Shown: positions 20,743 to 28,875 of the stretch, piece by piece | Layout of the letters: each line of letters starts with the position of its first letter | Position numbering within the stretch: the first letter of the stretch is position 1 | Assembly: GCA_017556745.1 (NCBI GenBank) | Contig: JAFYMF010000013.1 | Location: 1 to 45,818, forward strand | Reading direction: 5' to 3' | DNA from: Clostridia bacterium | GTDB lineage: Bacteria > Bacillota > Clostridia > Oscillospirales > CAG-272 | Length of the DNA stretch: 45,818 nt | Made by a program: the position numbers and the translations under genes | The notes under the pieces: generated by a model | Seen by the model: only the letters and a program-made list of their open reading frames with translations | Told to the model about the DNA's origin: nothing | Database searches by the model: none

Positions 20743-21849
20743 ATGAACATTAAAATAGGTGCGATTATCAAAAAACTTCGTACAGAAAATAATATTACAC
20801 AAGACACCCTTGCAACTGCCATAGGGGTGACACCCCAAGCAATATCTCGCTGGGAGTCGGAAGGTGGGTATCCCGATATTGAGCTCCTGCCTGCGCTTGC
20901 CGATTTCTTCTCGGTCAGTACAGATGAACTTCTCGGCTATAAATTGTCTGAAAGAGAGCAAGAGCTGGCCGACATTAAGAAGGAGATGGATCGCCTTGCA
21001 GAGGTTGGTACTGTTGAAGAACGGGTAGCTTATGCAAGAAATGCGTTTGCCCATTTCCCGAACGACTATGAGGTTCGTGATAATCTCGCTGTTTGTTTGT
21101 ATCACGTATGGGGTGAAACCCACGACGACGCTCTTTTCAAAGAAATCGAATCATTGCTTAGATCGGTAGCCAACGAATGTAACGATGAGAACACACGGTA
21201 CGACGCTATCAATACCCTTATCACACTGTACGGAGAAGTCAATCAACCCGAAAAAGCAAAAGAGTGGGTGAACCGTCTGACTCCTATGAAATACTGCCGC
21301 GAATCGGCTCTTTCTTTCGGAATCGGTGACGGTAATACCAAATTTTATATTCAAGATGAAATTGATAAGCTGACCGACGGTCTCGGCCTCGCTATTAGAA
21401 ATCTTGCACTGAACGATGATCTTCCCAATGATTCCTCTACGTGGGAAAGCAAAATCGAAATGCTCCGTATTTCAAACCAACTGTATTTCATGATCTACGG
21501 CGATGATCTTATGTTTCATCACAACAGGATATCCTTTAATCATTGGTTGATCTCTACCTACCAAATGGCACTTGACAAAACCGAGGAGGCTATGGAATCT
21601 CTTGAAAAAATGTGCGGGCATGCCGTATCTTACGATATGTCCTATCAGAATGACCATGGTAAGCACTTCACGTCCTTCTTGGTGGATACTCAGATATATC
21701 CCGAGAAAAGCAAAGATTTCCATGAGCTCACAGAACATACTCATTGCTATTACCTGCTGGATCGCCTGCAGCATGATCGCTATGACTGTATCCGCCAAGA
21801 TCCTCGTTTCGTTTCCGTTGTTGAAAGATTGAATCAATATGCAAAATAA
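20743..21849 (+). CDS. XRE-family regulator with helical-repeat C-terminal part
   Basis: A 368-residue protein. Residues 1-65 form an HTH_3/XRE domain (IIKKLRTENNITQDTLATAIGVTPQAISRWE). A charged linker follows, then about 270 residues rich in helices that look like TPR-type repeats. It ends in a DPRFVSVVERL motif shared with the paralog at 44589 (DPRYTNIKERL). The architecture resembles peptide- or partner-sensing regulators, but no ligand is known. ATG 20743 follows GGAGA. It forms a single-gene unit between spoIIA and trmB, flanked by a 12-base direct repeat (20581-20592 and 21897-21908), which could mean it was inserted. Target genes are unknown; autoregulation is likely. Confidence 0.8.
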   Translation: MNIKIGAIIKKLRTENNITQDTLATAIGVTPQAISRWESEGGYPDIELLPALADFFSVSTDELLGYKLSEREQELADIKKEMDRLAEVGTVEERVAYARNAFAHFPNDYEVRDNLAVCLYHVWGETHDDALFKEIESLLRSVANECNDENTRYDAINTLITLYGEVNQPEKAKEWVNRLTPMKYCRESALSFGIGDGNTKFYIQDEIDKLTDGLGLAIRNLALNDDLPNDSSTWESKIEMLRISNQLYFMIYGDDLMFHHNRISFNHWLISTYQMALDKTEEAMESLEKMCGHAVSYDMSYQNDHGKHFTSFLVDTQIYPEKSKDFHELTEHTHCYYLLDRLQHDRYDCIRQDPRFVSVVERLNQYAK

Positions 21850-21895
21850 GTTTCGGAAAAAGTATTGCTTTTGTTATCATAATCTGACTATCAAA

Positions 21896-21925
21896 AAAAA
21901 GAACACCGCCCTCGGTGTTCTTTTT
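21896..21925. terminator. Bidirectional terminator between XRE gene and trmB
   Basis: Stem AAAAAGAACACCG / CGGTGTTCTTTTT (21896-21908 and 21913-21925, loop CCCT). The A-run and T-run allow it to end transcripts from both convergent genes. Confidence 0.88.
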
Positions 21926-21940
21926 GATTTAGGATAAAGC

Positions 21941-22591
21941 TTATGCGTTAAGTGCGACCTCCAGCATGCAGATCTTAACTCCCTGAGAGGAGAATTTTTT
22001 CTCATACTCGGTCATAACGTTATCCTTCTGCATTTCGGTGGAATGAAGATCGCGGGTGACGAAAGATGGTGTCTTTCCGAGCGCCTCAAGCTCCTCAAGA
22101 GCAAACTCAAAAAGAGGTGCGTTATCGGTCTTGAATCTGAGCACTCCCGAATCGGTAAGAAGATCGGAATACATATTTATAAAATCTCTGTGCACAAGTC
22201 TTCTCTTTGCATGTCCTGCCTTAGGCCACGGGTCACAGAAATTTACATAGATGGCATCAAGAGATTTCTCGGGAAACGTCTCTCTGAGCTCCTTTGCATT
22301 TGCGATTATAAAACGAACGTTATCGTTTTCTCTCTCCTCTGCCGCGTATTTTTCGAGAGCAGTAACTATAACGTCGGAGATAAGCTCAAGGGCATAGAAA
22401 TTACATTCAGGCAGTCTCTCAGACTCACCGACAATAAATCCACCCTTTCCGCATCCGATCTCAAGTCTCACCTTTCCCTCGCGACCAAAGGGAGCATTTA
22501 TATTTTCCTTTATTTTTTCTGCCGCAGGGGCAAGAAATCTGCTCTGTGCCTCAATACGGCTGTCCGTGTGCTTTTTTTTTCGTACTCGCAT
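21941..22591 (-). CDS. trmB: tRNA (guanine-N7-)-methyltransferase
   Basis: TrmB methylates G46 in the tRNA variable loop using S-adenosylmethionine. The 216-residue protein has motif I EIGCGKGGF, the catalytic NFCDPWPKAGHAKRRL, the FKTDN motif and the C-terminal TEYEKKF signature, all expected of the family. ATG 22591 follows AAGGAG. It is a single gene with its own promoter (22660-22688) and shares the terminator with the convergent XRE gene. Confidence 0.95.
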   Translation of the reverse strand: MRVRKKKHTDSRIEAQSRFLAPAAEKIKENINAPFGREGKVRLEIGCGKGGFIVGESERLPECNFYALELISDVIVTALEKYAAEERENDNVRFIIANAKELRETFPEKSLDAIYVNFCDPWPKAGHAKRRLVHRDFINMYSDLLTDSGVLRFKTDNAPLFEFALEELEALGKTPSFVTRDLHSTEMQKDNVMTEYEKKFSSQGVKICMLEVALNA

Positions 22592-22659
22592 ATTGCAATT
22601 TGCTCCTTATTCTGTTACAATATATAAATAGAATGCATTTTTATGTGTTTACGAACTAT

Positions 22660-22688
22660 ATTGTATCACATAAATTGTTTTTTTGCAA
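22660..22688 (-). promoter_or_regulatory. Promoter of trmB
   Basis: Minus strand TTGCAA (22683-22688), 17-nt spacer, TACAAT (22660-22665), giving a leader of about 60 nt. Confidence 0.65.
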
Positions 22689-22718
22689 TCAATTTCTTAA
22701 ACGGAGGTGTATATAGCC

Positions 22719-23492
22719 TTGGATAACCGCGTGTTTTTTTCAATTCTCGGTGACAGACTTATGGATCTGGGTCTGAGTGAATACAAGGTACGCGAAGAGA
22801 TCTCCGCTCTTAGGTATAAGTTCAGAGACGATCCCCGTTTTGGTGCTTTTGTTACAAATGCAAACGAGGAAGACGTAAGACAGTTTGCTGAGAGAGTATA
22901 TGCCAAGATAATTGTCCGCTCCAATACCCCTGCAGGTGCGGAAAACGGCAGTAAATATACCGGTATTATAAATCAGCCCGGTGTCGAGAAAAAAGACAGT
23001 CCGAAAAACCACGAACAACGATATAATGTCAAGACCGATTACATCGGTGCAATCTGTCAAAAGTTAAAGAAATGTTTTGATAAGAACCCCGCAAGCAAAT
23101 TACTGCTTATTGTTCTCATTCCTCTTGTGGCGTTGGTACTGCTTACTTGCTTTGCTGTTTTTGGTGGACTGTTTGCCGCTATAGTTATTATGGCAGTAGG
23201 CTTCTTTGTTCTCACATGTGTCGTTGCCCTGGCAGGAACGATCATCACTCTTGTGGGACTGATCTACGGTGTGGTAAAGATATTCACCGGCGCCCCGGCC
23301 ATCGGTTGGTATGAAATAGGTCTTGCTGTCACCGCGCTTGGTATGACAGTGTTTGCAGGAGTTACATTCTACAACTGTGCGGTACGATTTGCCCCCATTG
23401 GTATAAGACAGGTATGGAGCCTGCTTAAGGTATTCTTCTTCAAAGTATCAAATCAAGTAAAAACGGCGAAAGGAGTGTTCTCGCAGAGATGA
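22719..23492 (+). CDS. Membrane protein with HAAS-like N-terminal domain
   Basis: A 257-residue protein starting at a rare TTG (22719). The GGAGGTG at 22703-22709 fits this start and lies on top of the alternative GTG 22707. The N-terminal 70 residues form a charged helical domain (DRLMDLGLSEYKVREEISALRYKF) resembling HAAS/DUF1700 domains. A linker of about 50 residues follows, then three or four membrane helices from about residue 125. In other Firmicutes HAAS proteins pair with DUF4097 proteins in envelope-stress modules, and here the next gene (4-nt ATGA overlap) is DUF4097-like. The usual PadR regulator is missing. The family call is moderate. Confidence 0.65.
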   Translation: MDNRVFFSILGDRLMDLGLSEYKVREEISALRYKFRDDPRFGAFVTNANEEDVRQFAERVYAKIIVRSNTPAGAENGSKYTGIINQPGVEKKDSPKNHEQRYNVKTDYIGAICQKLKKCFDKNPASKLLLIVLIPLVALVLLTCFAVFGGLFAAIVIMAVGFFVLTCVVALAGTIITLVGLIYGVVKIFTGAPAIGWYEIGLAVTALGMTVFAGVTFYNCAVRFAPIGIRQVWSLLKVFFFKVSNQVKTAKGVFSQR

Positions 23493-24391
23493 AGCCCTCA
23501 ACCGTCATATATATCGCCATTTCGGTGCTTATAATGCTCATTGGCATGTTTATCTGTTCAGCCGCTACTGCCTCCGCCGAAGCAAGCAACACCGATATCT
23601 ATTACTCCAAGGAAAATGAAGCAGGTGACATGGTGTTCACCTATGACTTCACAGAAAACAATATAAGAAAATTATCTATCGAAACGCTTGATGCAGATAT
23701 AAATATTTATAAAGTACAGGGTAATTCCTACATTGAACTTATCAACTTTGCGGACGGCACCTATACATTCAGCTATACCAACCGCATAGTATCTTTGACA
23801 AATAACACCAATTTGTCAAATCTGCTCCAGTTCGGTACTAATAATTTTTACTTTGACGGACTCCGCCACTATCTCAGAGGTATAAGTGATCCGAACAAAA
23901 GCAAGACAGTCAACGTATATGTAGGAAGCGACAGTGCTATCCAGTCTGTAGTTCTCTCTGCTGCATCAGGCGACATTTCCCTTGCTTCTATGACGAACAC
24001 TTGTGACTACAGCATAACTGTGTCAGACGGAAAGGTTGATATATCATCTATCACATCAGCAGGAACTTTTGAGTTTTCAGGCGACAACGCAAGCCTTTCT
24101 GTTAAAGATATTGTATGTGACAGTTTCAAGGCATCTGTACACAACGGCAATATCTCAACCTCAAACATGTCTTCCGCTAACTCGGTATACGCTAATACCG
24201 ATGCAGGTAACATAACCCTCGGACTTACTCGTCCCATAACCGAATATAAGGCAAAGCTTAACTCGGTCAAGGGTACCGTTTCGGTTTACGGTAATATCTA
24301 TGAGATGGGTTATAATGATCCTGTAGAGAATTCCGCCGACATAAACCTTGAGGTCAGTGTAAACACAGGTAACATAACAATAACCGAATAA
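23489..24391 (+). CDS. DUF4097-like surface or secreted beta-repeat protein
   Basis: A 300-residue protein with an N-terminal signal or anchor segment (about 7-30) and then repeated beta strands: LSIETLDADINIYK, VVLSAASGDISLAS, ITVSDGKVDISSI, FKASVHNGNISTSN, VYANTDAGNITLG. The regular S-x-x-G-x-I/V pattern every 20 residues or so is typical of DUF4097 / putative-adhesin beta-helices. It overlaps the preceding membrane-protein gene by 4 nt, so the two probably act together at the membrane surface. It is 20 nt ahead of yceD. Function is not known. Confidence 0.7.
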   Translation: MKPSTVIYIAISVLIMLIGMFICSAATASAEASNTDIYYSKENEAGDMVFTYDFTENNIRKLSIETLDADINIYKVQGNSYIELINFADGTYTFSYTNRIVSLTNNTNLSNLLQFGTNNFYFDGLRHYLRGISDPNKSKTVNVYVGSDSAIQSVVLSAASGDISLASMTNTCDYSITVSDGKVDISSITSAGTFEFSGDNASLSVKDIVCDSFKASVHNGNISTSNMSSANSVYANTDAGNITLGLTRPITEYKAKLNSVKGTVSVYGNIYEMGYNDPVENSADINLEVSVNTGNITITE

Positions 24392-24411
24392 ACAATTCAA
24401 AGGAACAGAAA

Positions 24412-24924
24412 ATGATCATCGATATTTCTACAATCCTCACAGGGGAGAAATTGTCCCTTGACATTGACTATAAAATTGAAAAGGAAGATGCCGCTGTACT
24501 GGCGGAAAATCTTTTCGGTGCCGCCGTTACCTCTCCGGTATCGGTAACAGGTAACATCAAAAATAACGGCGGTTGTGTATCGCTAACAGTGTCGTCAAGC
24601 TTTGACTACGAAAGCGAGTGTGCAAGATGTCTTGCCCCCGTAAGCGGAAGCTTTACCATCGACCTTGTTCGTACTGTTGCCGCCACAGGTACCATCACCG
24701 GTGACGAGGAAGACTACGTCATCGCAGAAGAAGGAAAGATAGACATTGACGAAGAGCTATGCGAGGAACTTCTCCTCTCCTTCCCCTCAAAAATTTTGTG
24801 TGACGAGGACTGTCCCGGTCTCTGTCCCAAGTGCGGAAAGCCAAAAAGAGAAGGAAAATGCGGCTGTCCCGAAAAAGAAATTGATCCAAGATTAAAAATT
24901 TTAGCTCAACTACTTGAAAAATAA
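24412..24924 (+). CDS. yceD: YceD / DUF177 family protein
   Basis: A 170-residue protein of the DUF177 family, which almost always precedes rpmF and is linked to large-ribosomal-subunit or rRNA homeostasis. Cysteines at ECARCLAPV and CDEDCPGLCPKCGKPKREGKCGCP look like a zinc site, as in Gram-positive members. The final residues DPRLKILAQLLEK match the family. Its last codons contain the -35 region of the rpmF promoter. It is cotranscribable with the HAAS/DUF4097-like pair upstream. Confidence 0.9.
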   Translation: MIIDISTILTGEKLSLDIDYKIEKEDAAVLAENLFGAAVTSPVSVTGNIKNNGGCVSLTVSSSFDYESECARCLAPVSGSFTIDLVRTVAATGTITGDEEDYVIAEEGKIDIDEELCEELLLSFPSKILCDEDCPGLCPKCGKPKREGKCGCPEKEIDPRLKILAQLLEK

Positions 24925-24942
24925 AAAAATATAGTGTATAAT
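24914..24942 (+). promoter_or_regulatory. Promoter of rpmF inside the end of yceD
   Basis: TTGAAA (24914-24919), 17-nt spacer, TATAAT (24937-24942). The -35 overlaps the last yceD codons. This gives rpmF a private, strong promoter and a roughly 70-nt leader. Confidence 0.75.
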
Positions 24943-25021
24943 ACAGTTTATCAGGCAAAATTTCCGACGGACAATCCGATCGGGTACTAATATCACCGCA
25001 GTTTTTAAGGAGGTGTAGACC

Positions 25022-25213
25022 ATGGCAGTACCGAAGAGAAAGGTATCCAAAGCTCGCAGAGATAAGAGACGTTCTAACGTATGGAAGCTCGATCTTCCTT
25101 CTATGCACAAGTGCCCCAAGTGCGGAGAGTATAATCTCGCTCACCGTGTTTGCAGAGCATGCGGCACTTACGACGGAAAAGAGATCATCAAAACCGAGAA
25201 AAAAGACGCGTAA
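25022..25213 (+). CDS. rpmF: 50S ribosomal protein L32
   Basis: A 63-residue L32 starting [19 protein letters not shown]. It is of the zinc-binding type, with CPKC (about 31-34) and CRAC (about 44-47). The ATG 25022 follows AAGGAGGTG. The gene lies downstream of yceD, as in most bacteria, and is followed by a terminator. Confidence 0.97.
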   Translation: MAVPKRKVSKARRDKRRSNVWKLDLPSMHKCPKCGEYNLAHRVCRACGTYDGKEIIKTEKKDA

Positions 25214-25240
25214 TTTATTTACTGTGTTATCGGAAAATTC

Positions 25241-25272
25241 ACGGCGGAGCAATTATTGCTCCGCCGTTTCCG
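25241..25272 (+). terminator. Terminator of rpmF
   Basis: Perfect 12-bp GC-rich stem (25241-25252 and 25256-25267, loop of 3), then TTCCGTTTTTA. Confidence 0.85.
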
Positions 25273-25301
25273 TTTTTATAGGGCATGGTACCCCGGTTCT
25301 A

Positions 25302-25330
25302 TTGACTTTTTACATTAATTATAATATACT
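25302..25330 (+). promoter_or_regulatory. Promoter of the DUF512-der-plsY operon
   Basis: TTGACT (25302-25307), 17-nt spacer, TATACT (25325-25330), about 60 nt before the DUF512 start. It is the only clear promoter found ahead of the six plus-strand genes that end at 32201. Confidence 0.75.
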
Positions 25331-25389
25331 TTATACTGGATTGTAGTGAGTTACGTTTTTTATTATCCGAACAAAGGAGAAGCGGAAAA

Positions 25390-26709
25390 ATGGTCAGAAT
25401 TACAGGTGTTGAACCTCATTCTTCAGCCGATGCGGCAGGTATCAAAGTAGATGACATCCTCATATCTCTTAACGGAAACGAGATCAATGACGTTCTCGAC
25501 TACCGCTTTTATCTTTACGAAAAAGAACTTAATATAGAATACATGCGCGGTGAGAAATCTTTTTCCGCAAAAGTCAAAAAGGGTGAGTATGACGATATCG
25601 GTCTTATCTTTGCTACCCCCCTTATGGATAAAAAGCATTCCTGCAAAAACAAGTGTATATTCTGTTTTATAGATCAGTTGCCGAGAGGGCTCAGAGATTC
25701 CCTTTATTTTAAGGACGACGATTCACGTCTGTCATTCCTTCACGGTAATTACGTAACACTTACCAACATGGATGACAAGGATATTGACAGAATAATCAAG
25801 ATGCATATATCCCCCATCAACGTATCGGTTCACACTACAAATCCCGATCTCAGAGTAAAAATGATGAAGAATCCCAGAGCAGGCGAGGTCCTGTCCTATC
25901 TTCCTCGTCTTACCGATGCCGGTATAACGGTATGCGGTCAAATAGTTCTTTGCCGAGGGATAAATGACGGTGATGAGCTTGAACGCTCAATGCGTGATCT
26001 TGCTGCACTGGCTCCCGGGCTGTCATCGGTATCAGTTGTACCGGCAGGACTTACAGATCACAGAGATGGACTGTGTCCGCTTACATTGTTCACACCCGAG
26101 GAGTGCAGACAGGTAATAGAACAGGTCAACAGATTCGGAGATACTTGTCTTGAAAAATTCGGAAAACGTATGTTCTATGTGGCCGACGAAATGTATATCC
26201 GAGGCGGTGTTGAAATACCGGATGTAGAATATTACGAAGATTTTGAGCAGATAGAAAACGGTGTCGGTATGATAGCCATGTTCGGTGATGAATTCAAGTT
26301 TGCGCTTGAAGATATTGCCGACCTTCCTGAGAATAAGAGAGCGGAAATCAACAGAAAAATTTCCGTTGTAACAGGACATGCCGCGTACCCGCTTATATCA
26401 TCTTGCCTTGATTTGTTAACAAAGCTATGCTATAATCTTAAGTATAATGTATATCCTATAGACAATAACTTTTTCGGTCGTAATATCACTGTTGCAGGTC
26501 TTCTTACCGGACGTGATATTCTTGAGCAGTTGTCAGGCAAAGACCTTGGTGAGGAGTTGTTTCTCCCCGGTAATATGCTCAGAGCCGACGGTGATCTTTT
26601 CCTTGACGGAATGTCTCCTGAGGAGCTTTCAGACGCACTTGGGGTAAAGGTCACCTGTGTTCCGTGTGACGGAAGCGAGCTGCTCAGATATGTCACCGGA
26701 ATCGAATAA
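25390..26709 (+). CDS. PDZ / radical-SAM DUF512 family protein
   Basis: A 439-residue protein with an N-terminal PDZ-like segment (PHSSADAAGIKVDDILISLNG, about 9-29), then a radical-SAM-type iron-sulfur motif C-x3-C-x2-C (C85, C89, C92 in SCKNKCIFC), the LRDSLYFKDDDSRLSF segment and a C-terminal DUF512 domain. These proteins are widespread next to der in Clostridia. Their reaction is not established; the motif implies an iron-sulfur cluster and S-adenosylmethionine chemistry. ATG 25390 follows AAAGGAG. der begins 26 nt after its stop. Confidence 0.9.
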   Translation: MVRITGVEPHSSADAAGIKVDDILISLNGNEINDVLDYRFYLYEKELNIEYMRGEKSFSAKVKKGEYDDIGLIFATPLMDKKHSCKNKCIFCFIDQLPRGLRDSLYFKDDDSRLSFLHGNYVTLTNMDDKDIDRIIKMHISPINVSVHTTNPDLRVKMMKNPRAGEVLSYLPRLTDAGITVCGQIVLCRGINDGDELERSMRDLAALAPGLSSVSVVPAGLTDHRDGLCPLTLFTPEECRQVIEQVNRFGDTCLEKFGKRMFYVADEMYIRGGVEIPDVEYYEDFEQIENGVGMIAMFGDEFKFALEDIADLPENKRAEINRKISVVTGHAAYPLISSCLDLLTKLCYNLKYNVYPIDNNFFGRNITVAGLLTGRDILEQLSGKDLGEELFLPGNMLRADGDLFLDGMSPEELSDALGVKVTCVPCDGSELLRYVTGIE

Positions 26710-26735
26710 AAAACAGTAAAGGATAGGTTAAATAA

Positions 26736-28070
26736 ATGTCAAAACCCATTGTCGCCATAGTCGGACGTCCTAATGTAGGAAAGAGTACACTCTTTAACAA
26801 ACTGATAGGCGAAAGACGTTCAATAGTTGAGGACACCCCCGGAGTTACCCGTGACAGAATCTACGGTAACTGCGACTGGGGAGGAAGAGATATGATAATC
26901 GTTGATACCGGCGGTATCGAGCCCAAGACCGACGATACTATTCTCCGTCAGATGCGTTTTCAGGCAGAACTTGCCATTGAAAGTGCTGACGTAATAATCT
27001 TCATGTGTGACCTGAAGTGCGGTCTTGTTGCAGATGACAGAGATATTGCAATAATGCTCAAAAAAAGCGGAAAGCCGATAATCCCGTGTATAAACAAATG
27101 TGACGGTATCGGTGCAACCCCTGCTGAATTTTATGAATTCTATGAGCTCGGATTTGAAGCAGACCCCATCCCGGTATCATCCCTTCACGGTAGCGGTACA
27201 GGAGATCTGCTGGATGCTATTGTTGATGCTCTTCCTCCTGCAGAAAGCGTGGAAGAAGACGATGATGTTATCTCTGTAGCGGTTATCGGCAAGCCCAATG
27301 CAGGTAAGTCCTCTATCATAAATAAAATTCTCGGTGCTGAGAGACATATTGTATCTAACATCCCCGGTACCACCAGAGATGCGGTGGACAGCCGTGTTGA
27401 CAACGAATACGGAAAATACAATTTTATCGATACCGCAGGAATGCGTAAGCAGAGTAAGGTAGAGGATAAGATTGAGTATTACAGTGTTCTCAGAGCAAAA
27501 ATGGCGGTAGAACGTGCTGATGTTTGTCTCATCATGATAGACGCATCCGAGGGTATTACCGATCAGGATACAAAAATCGCAGGTATTGCACACGAGGCAG
27601 GTCGTGCTTGTGTTATTGTTGTTAACAAGTGGGATCTTATTGAAAAGGACAATAACTCTGTAAAGCAGTTTACCGACAAAATCTACACAGAGCTGTCATA
27701 TATGACCTACGCACCGATTGTCTTCGTATCTGCACTTACCGGTCAGCGTATCAGTAAACTCTTTGAGACTATAAACTCTGCATTTGAGGAATCCACCAGA
27801 AGAATTACAACAGGTGCGCTCAATGACGTACTTTCAGACGCTATGAACAGAGTTCAACCTCCTTCCGACAGAGGTAAGCGCCTTAAGATCTACTATATGA
27901 CTCAGGTTTCGGTAACTCCCCCCACCTTCGTTATATTCTGTAATGATGCGGAGCTGTTCCACTTCTCATATCAGAGATTTATTGAAAACTGTCTGCGTAA
28001 TGTGTTCGGATTCGTGGGTACTCCTATTAAATTGGTTATTCGCCAAAAGGGCGATGACAACGATAAATGA
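26736..28070 (+). CDS. der: Ribosome biogenesis GTPase Der (EngA)
   Basis: A double-GTPase of 444 residues that assists 50S assembly. The first G domain has GRPNVGKST (10-18), DTPGVTRD, DTGG and NKCD. The second starts near residue 185 with GKPNAGKSS, NIPGTTRD, DTAGM and NKWD. The C-terminal KH-like domain ends FVGTPIKLVIRQK. It lies between the DUF512 gene and plsY with gaps of 26 and 34 nt. Confidence 0.97.
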   Translation: MSKPIVAIVGRPNVGKSTLFNKLIGERRSIVEDTPGVTRDRIYGNCDWGGRDMIIVDTGGIEPKTDDTILRQMRFQAELAIESADVIIFMCDLKCGLVADDRDIAIMLKKSGKPIIPCINKCDGIGATPAEFYEFYELGFEADPIPVSSLHGSGTGDLLDAIVDALPPAESVEEDDDVISVAVIGKPNAGKSSIINKILGAERHIVSNIPGTTRDAVDSRVDNEYGKYNFIDTAGMRKQSKVEDKIEYYSVLRAKMAVERADVCLIMIDASEGITDQDTKIAGIAHEAGRACVIVVNKWDLIEKDNNSVKQFTDKIYTELSYMTYAPIVFVSALTGQRISKLFETINSAFEESTRRITTGALNDVLSDAMNRVQPPSDRGKRLKIYYMTQVSVTPPTFVIFCNDAELFHFSYQRFIENCLRNVFGFVGTPIKLVIRQKGDDNDK

Positions 28071-28104
28071 CCTCAGGTTAAAAATTTGAAAGGAAGACCG
28101 GTCT

Positions 28105-28875
28105 ATGTTTGAAAGCTTCTCAGAATTTTTGCACAAGGGATTACTCGGAAAAATCGTAGAGGGAATTGTCCATGATGATCCCAATGTTGTCTTTCAGAAA
28201 AATCTTCCGATACTTATTCTCGGATTTGTAATTGCGGCTATTGTCCCATATCTCCTCGGTAGCTTTAACTCCGCAATCATAGTATCAAAGCGTAAATTTA
28301 ACGACGATATCCGCCAACACGGTTCCGGTAACGGCGGTCTTACCAATACTCTCCGTACATACGGAAAAGCCGCGGCAGGTCTTACCCTTCTCGGTGACAC
28401 CATGAAAGCGTTTATATCTGTAGCCTTCGGTTACCTTATTTTCGGTTACTGGACCGCTTCCATTGCAGCTCTGTTTTGTATGCTCGGACATATGTTCCCA
28501 TGCTTTTACAAGTTCAAGGGTGGAAAGGGAGTCCTGGTTACCGCCGCATCTATGCTGCTAATCGACCCCATAACCTTTGTTATTTGTATACTTATATTCA
28601 TAATTATCGTAGCAGGAACAAAATTTGTTTCCCTCGGATCTGTCATGGGTGCAATATTCTTCCCCCTTATTCTCAACAGAGTAGCAAAAATCACCGGAAA
28701 TGTAACTCTTCTCGGCCTCCCATGTGCTGTTGCAGTAATAATGGCAGTTCTCGTTGTATTTATGCACCGTGCTAATATTAAGCGACTGCTTAACGGTACA
28801 GAGTCAAAGATATCCTTTAAGAAAAAAACACCCCCCGCACAAGAAATAAAAGAAGAAACAGAAGAGGATAAATAA
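28105..28875 (+). CDS. plsY: Acyl-phosphate:glycerol-3-phosphate acyltransferase
   Basis: PlsY acylates glycerol 3-phosphate from acyl phosphate, the first membrane step of phospholipid synthesis. The 256-residue polytopic protein has the three family motifs: GSFNSA, HGSGNGGLTNTLRTYGK (usually GSGNxGATN; the alanine is leucine here) and GHMFPCFYKFKGGKG. It has about 35 extra residues at the N-terminus and a charged C-terminal tail (KKKTPPAQEIKEETEEDK) not typical of shorter members. Its stop TAA shares its last A with the next ATG (TAATG). Confidence 0.93.
   Translation: MFESFSEFLHKGLLGKIVEGIVHDDPNVVFQKNLPILILGFVIAAIVPYLLGSFNSAIIVSKRKFNDDIRQHGSGNGGLTNTLRTYGKAAAGLTLLGDTMKAFISVAFGYLIFGYWTASIAALFCMLGHMFPCFYKFKGGKGVLVTAASMLLIDPITFVICILIFIIIVAGTKFVSLGSVMGAIFFPLILNRVAKITGNVTLLGLPCAVAVIMAVLVVFMHRANIKRLLNGTESKISFKKKTPPAQEIKEETEEDK

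Noticed and set aside
22707..22718. GTG start for the HAAS-like gene
   Set aside because: It overlaps the only Shine-Dalgarno sequence; TTG 22719 is spaced correctly.
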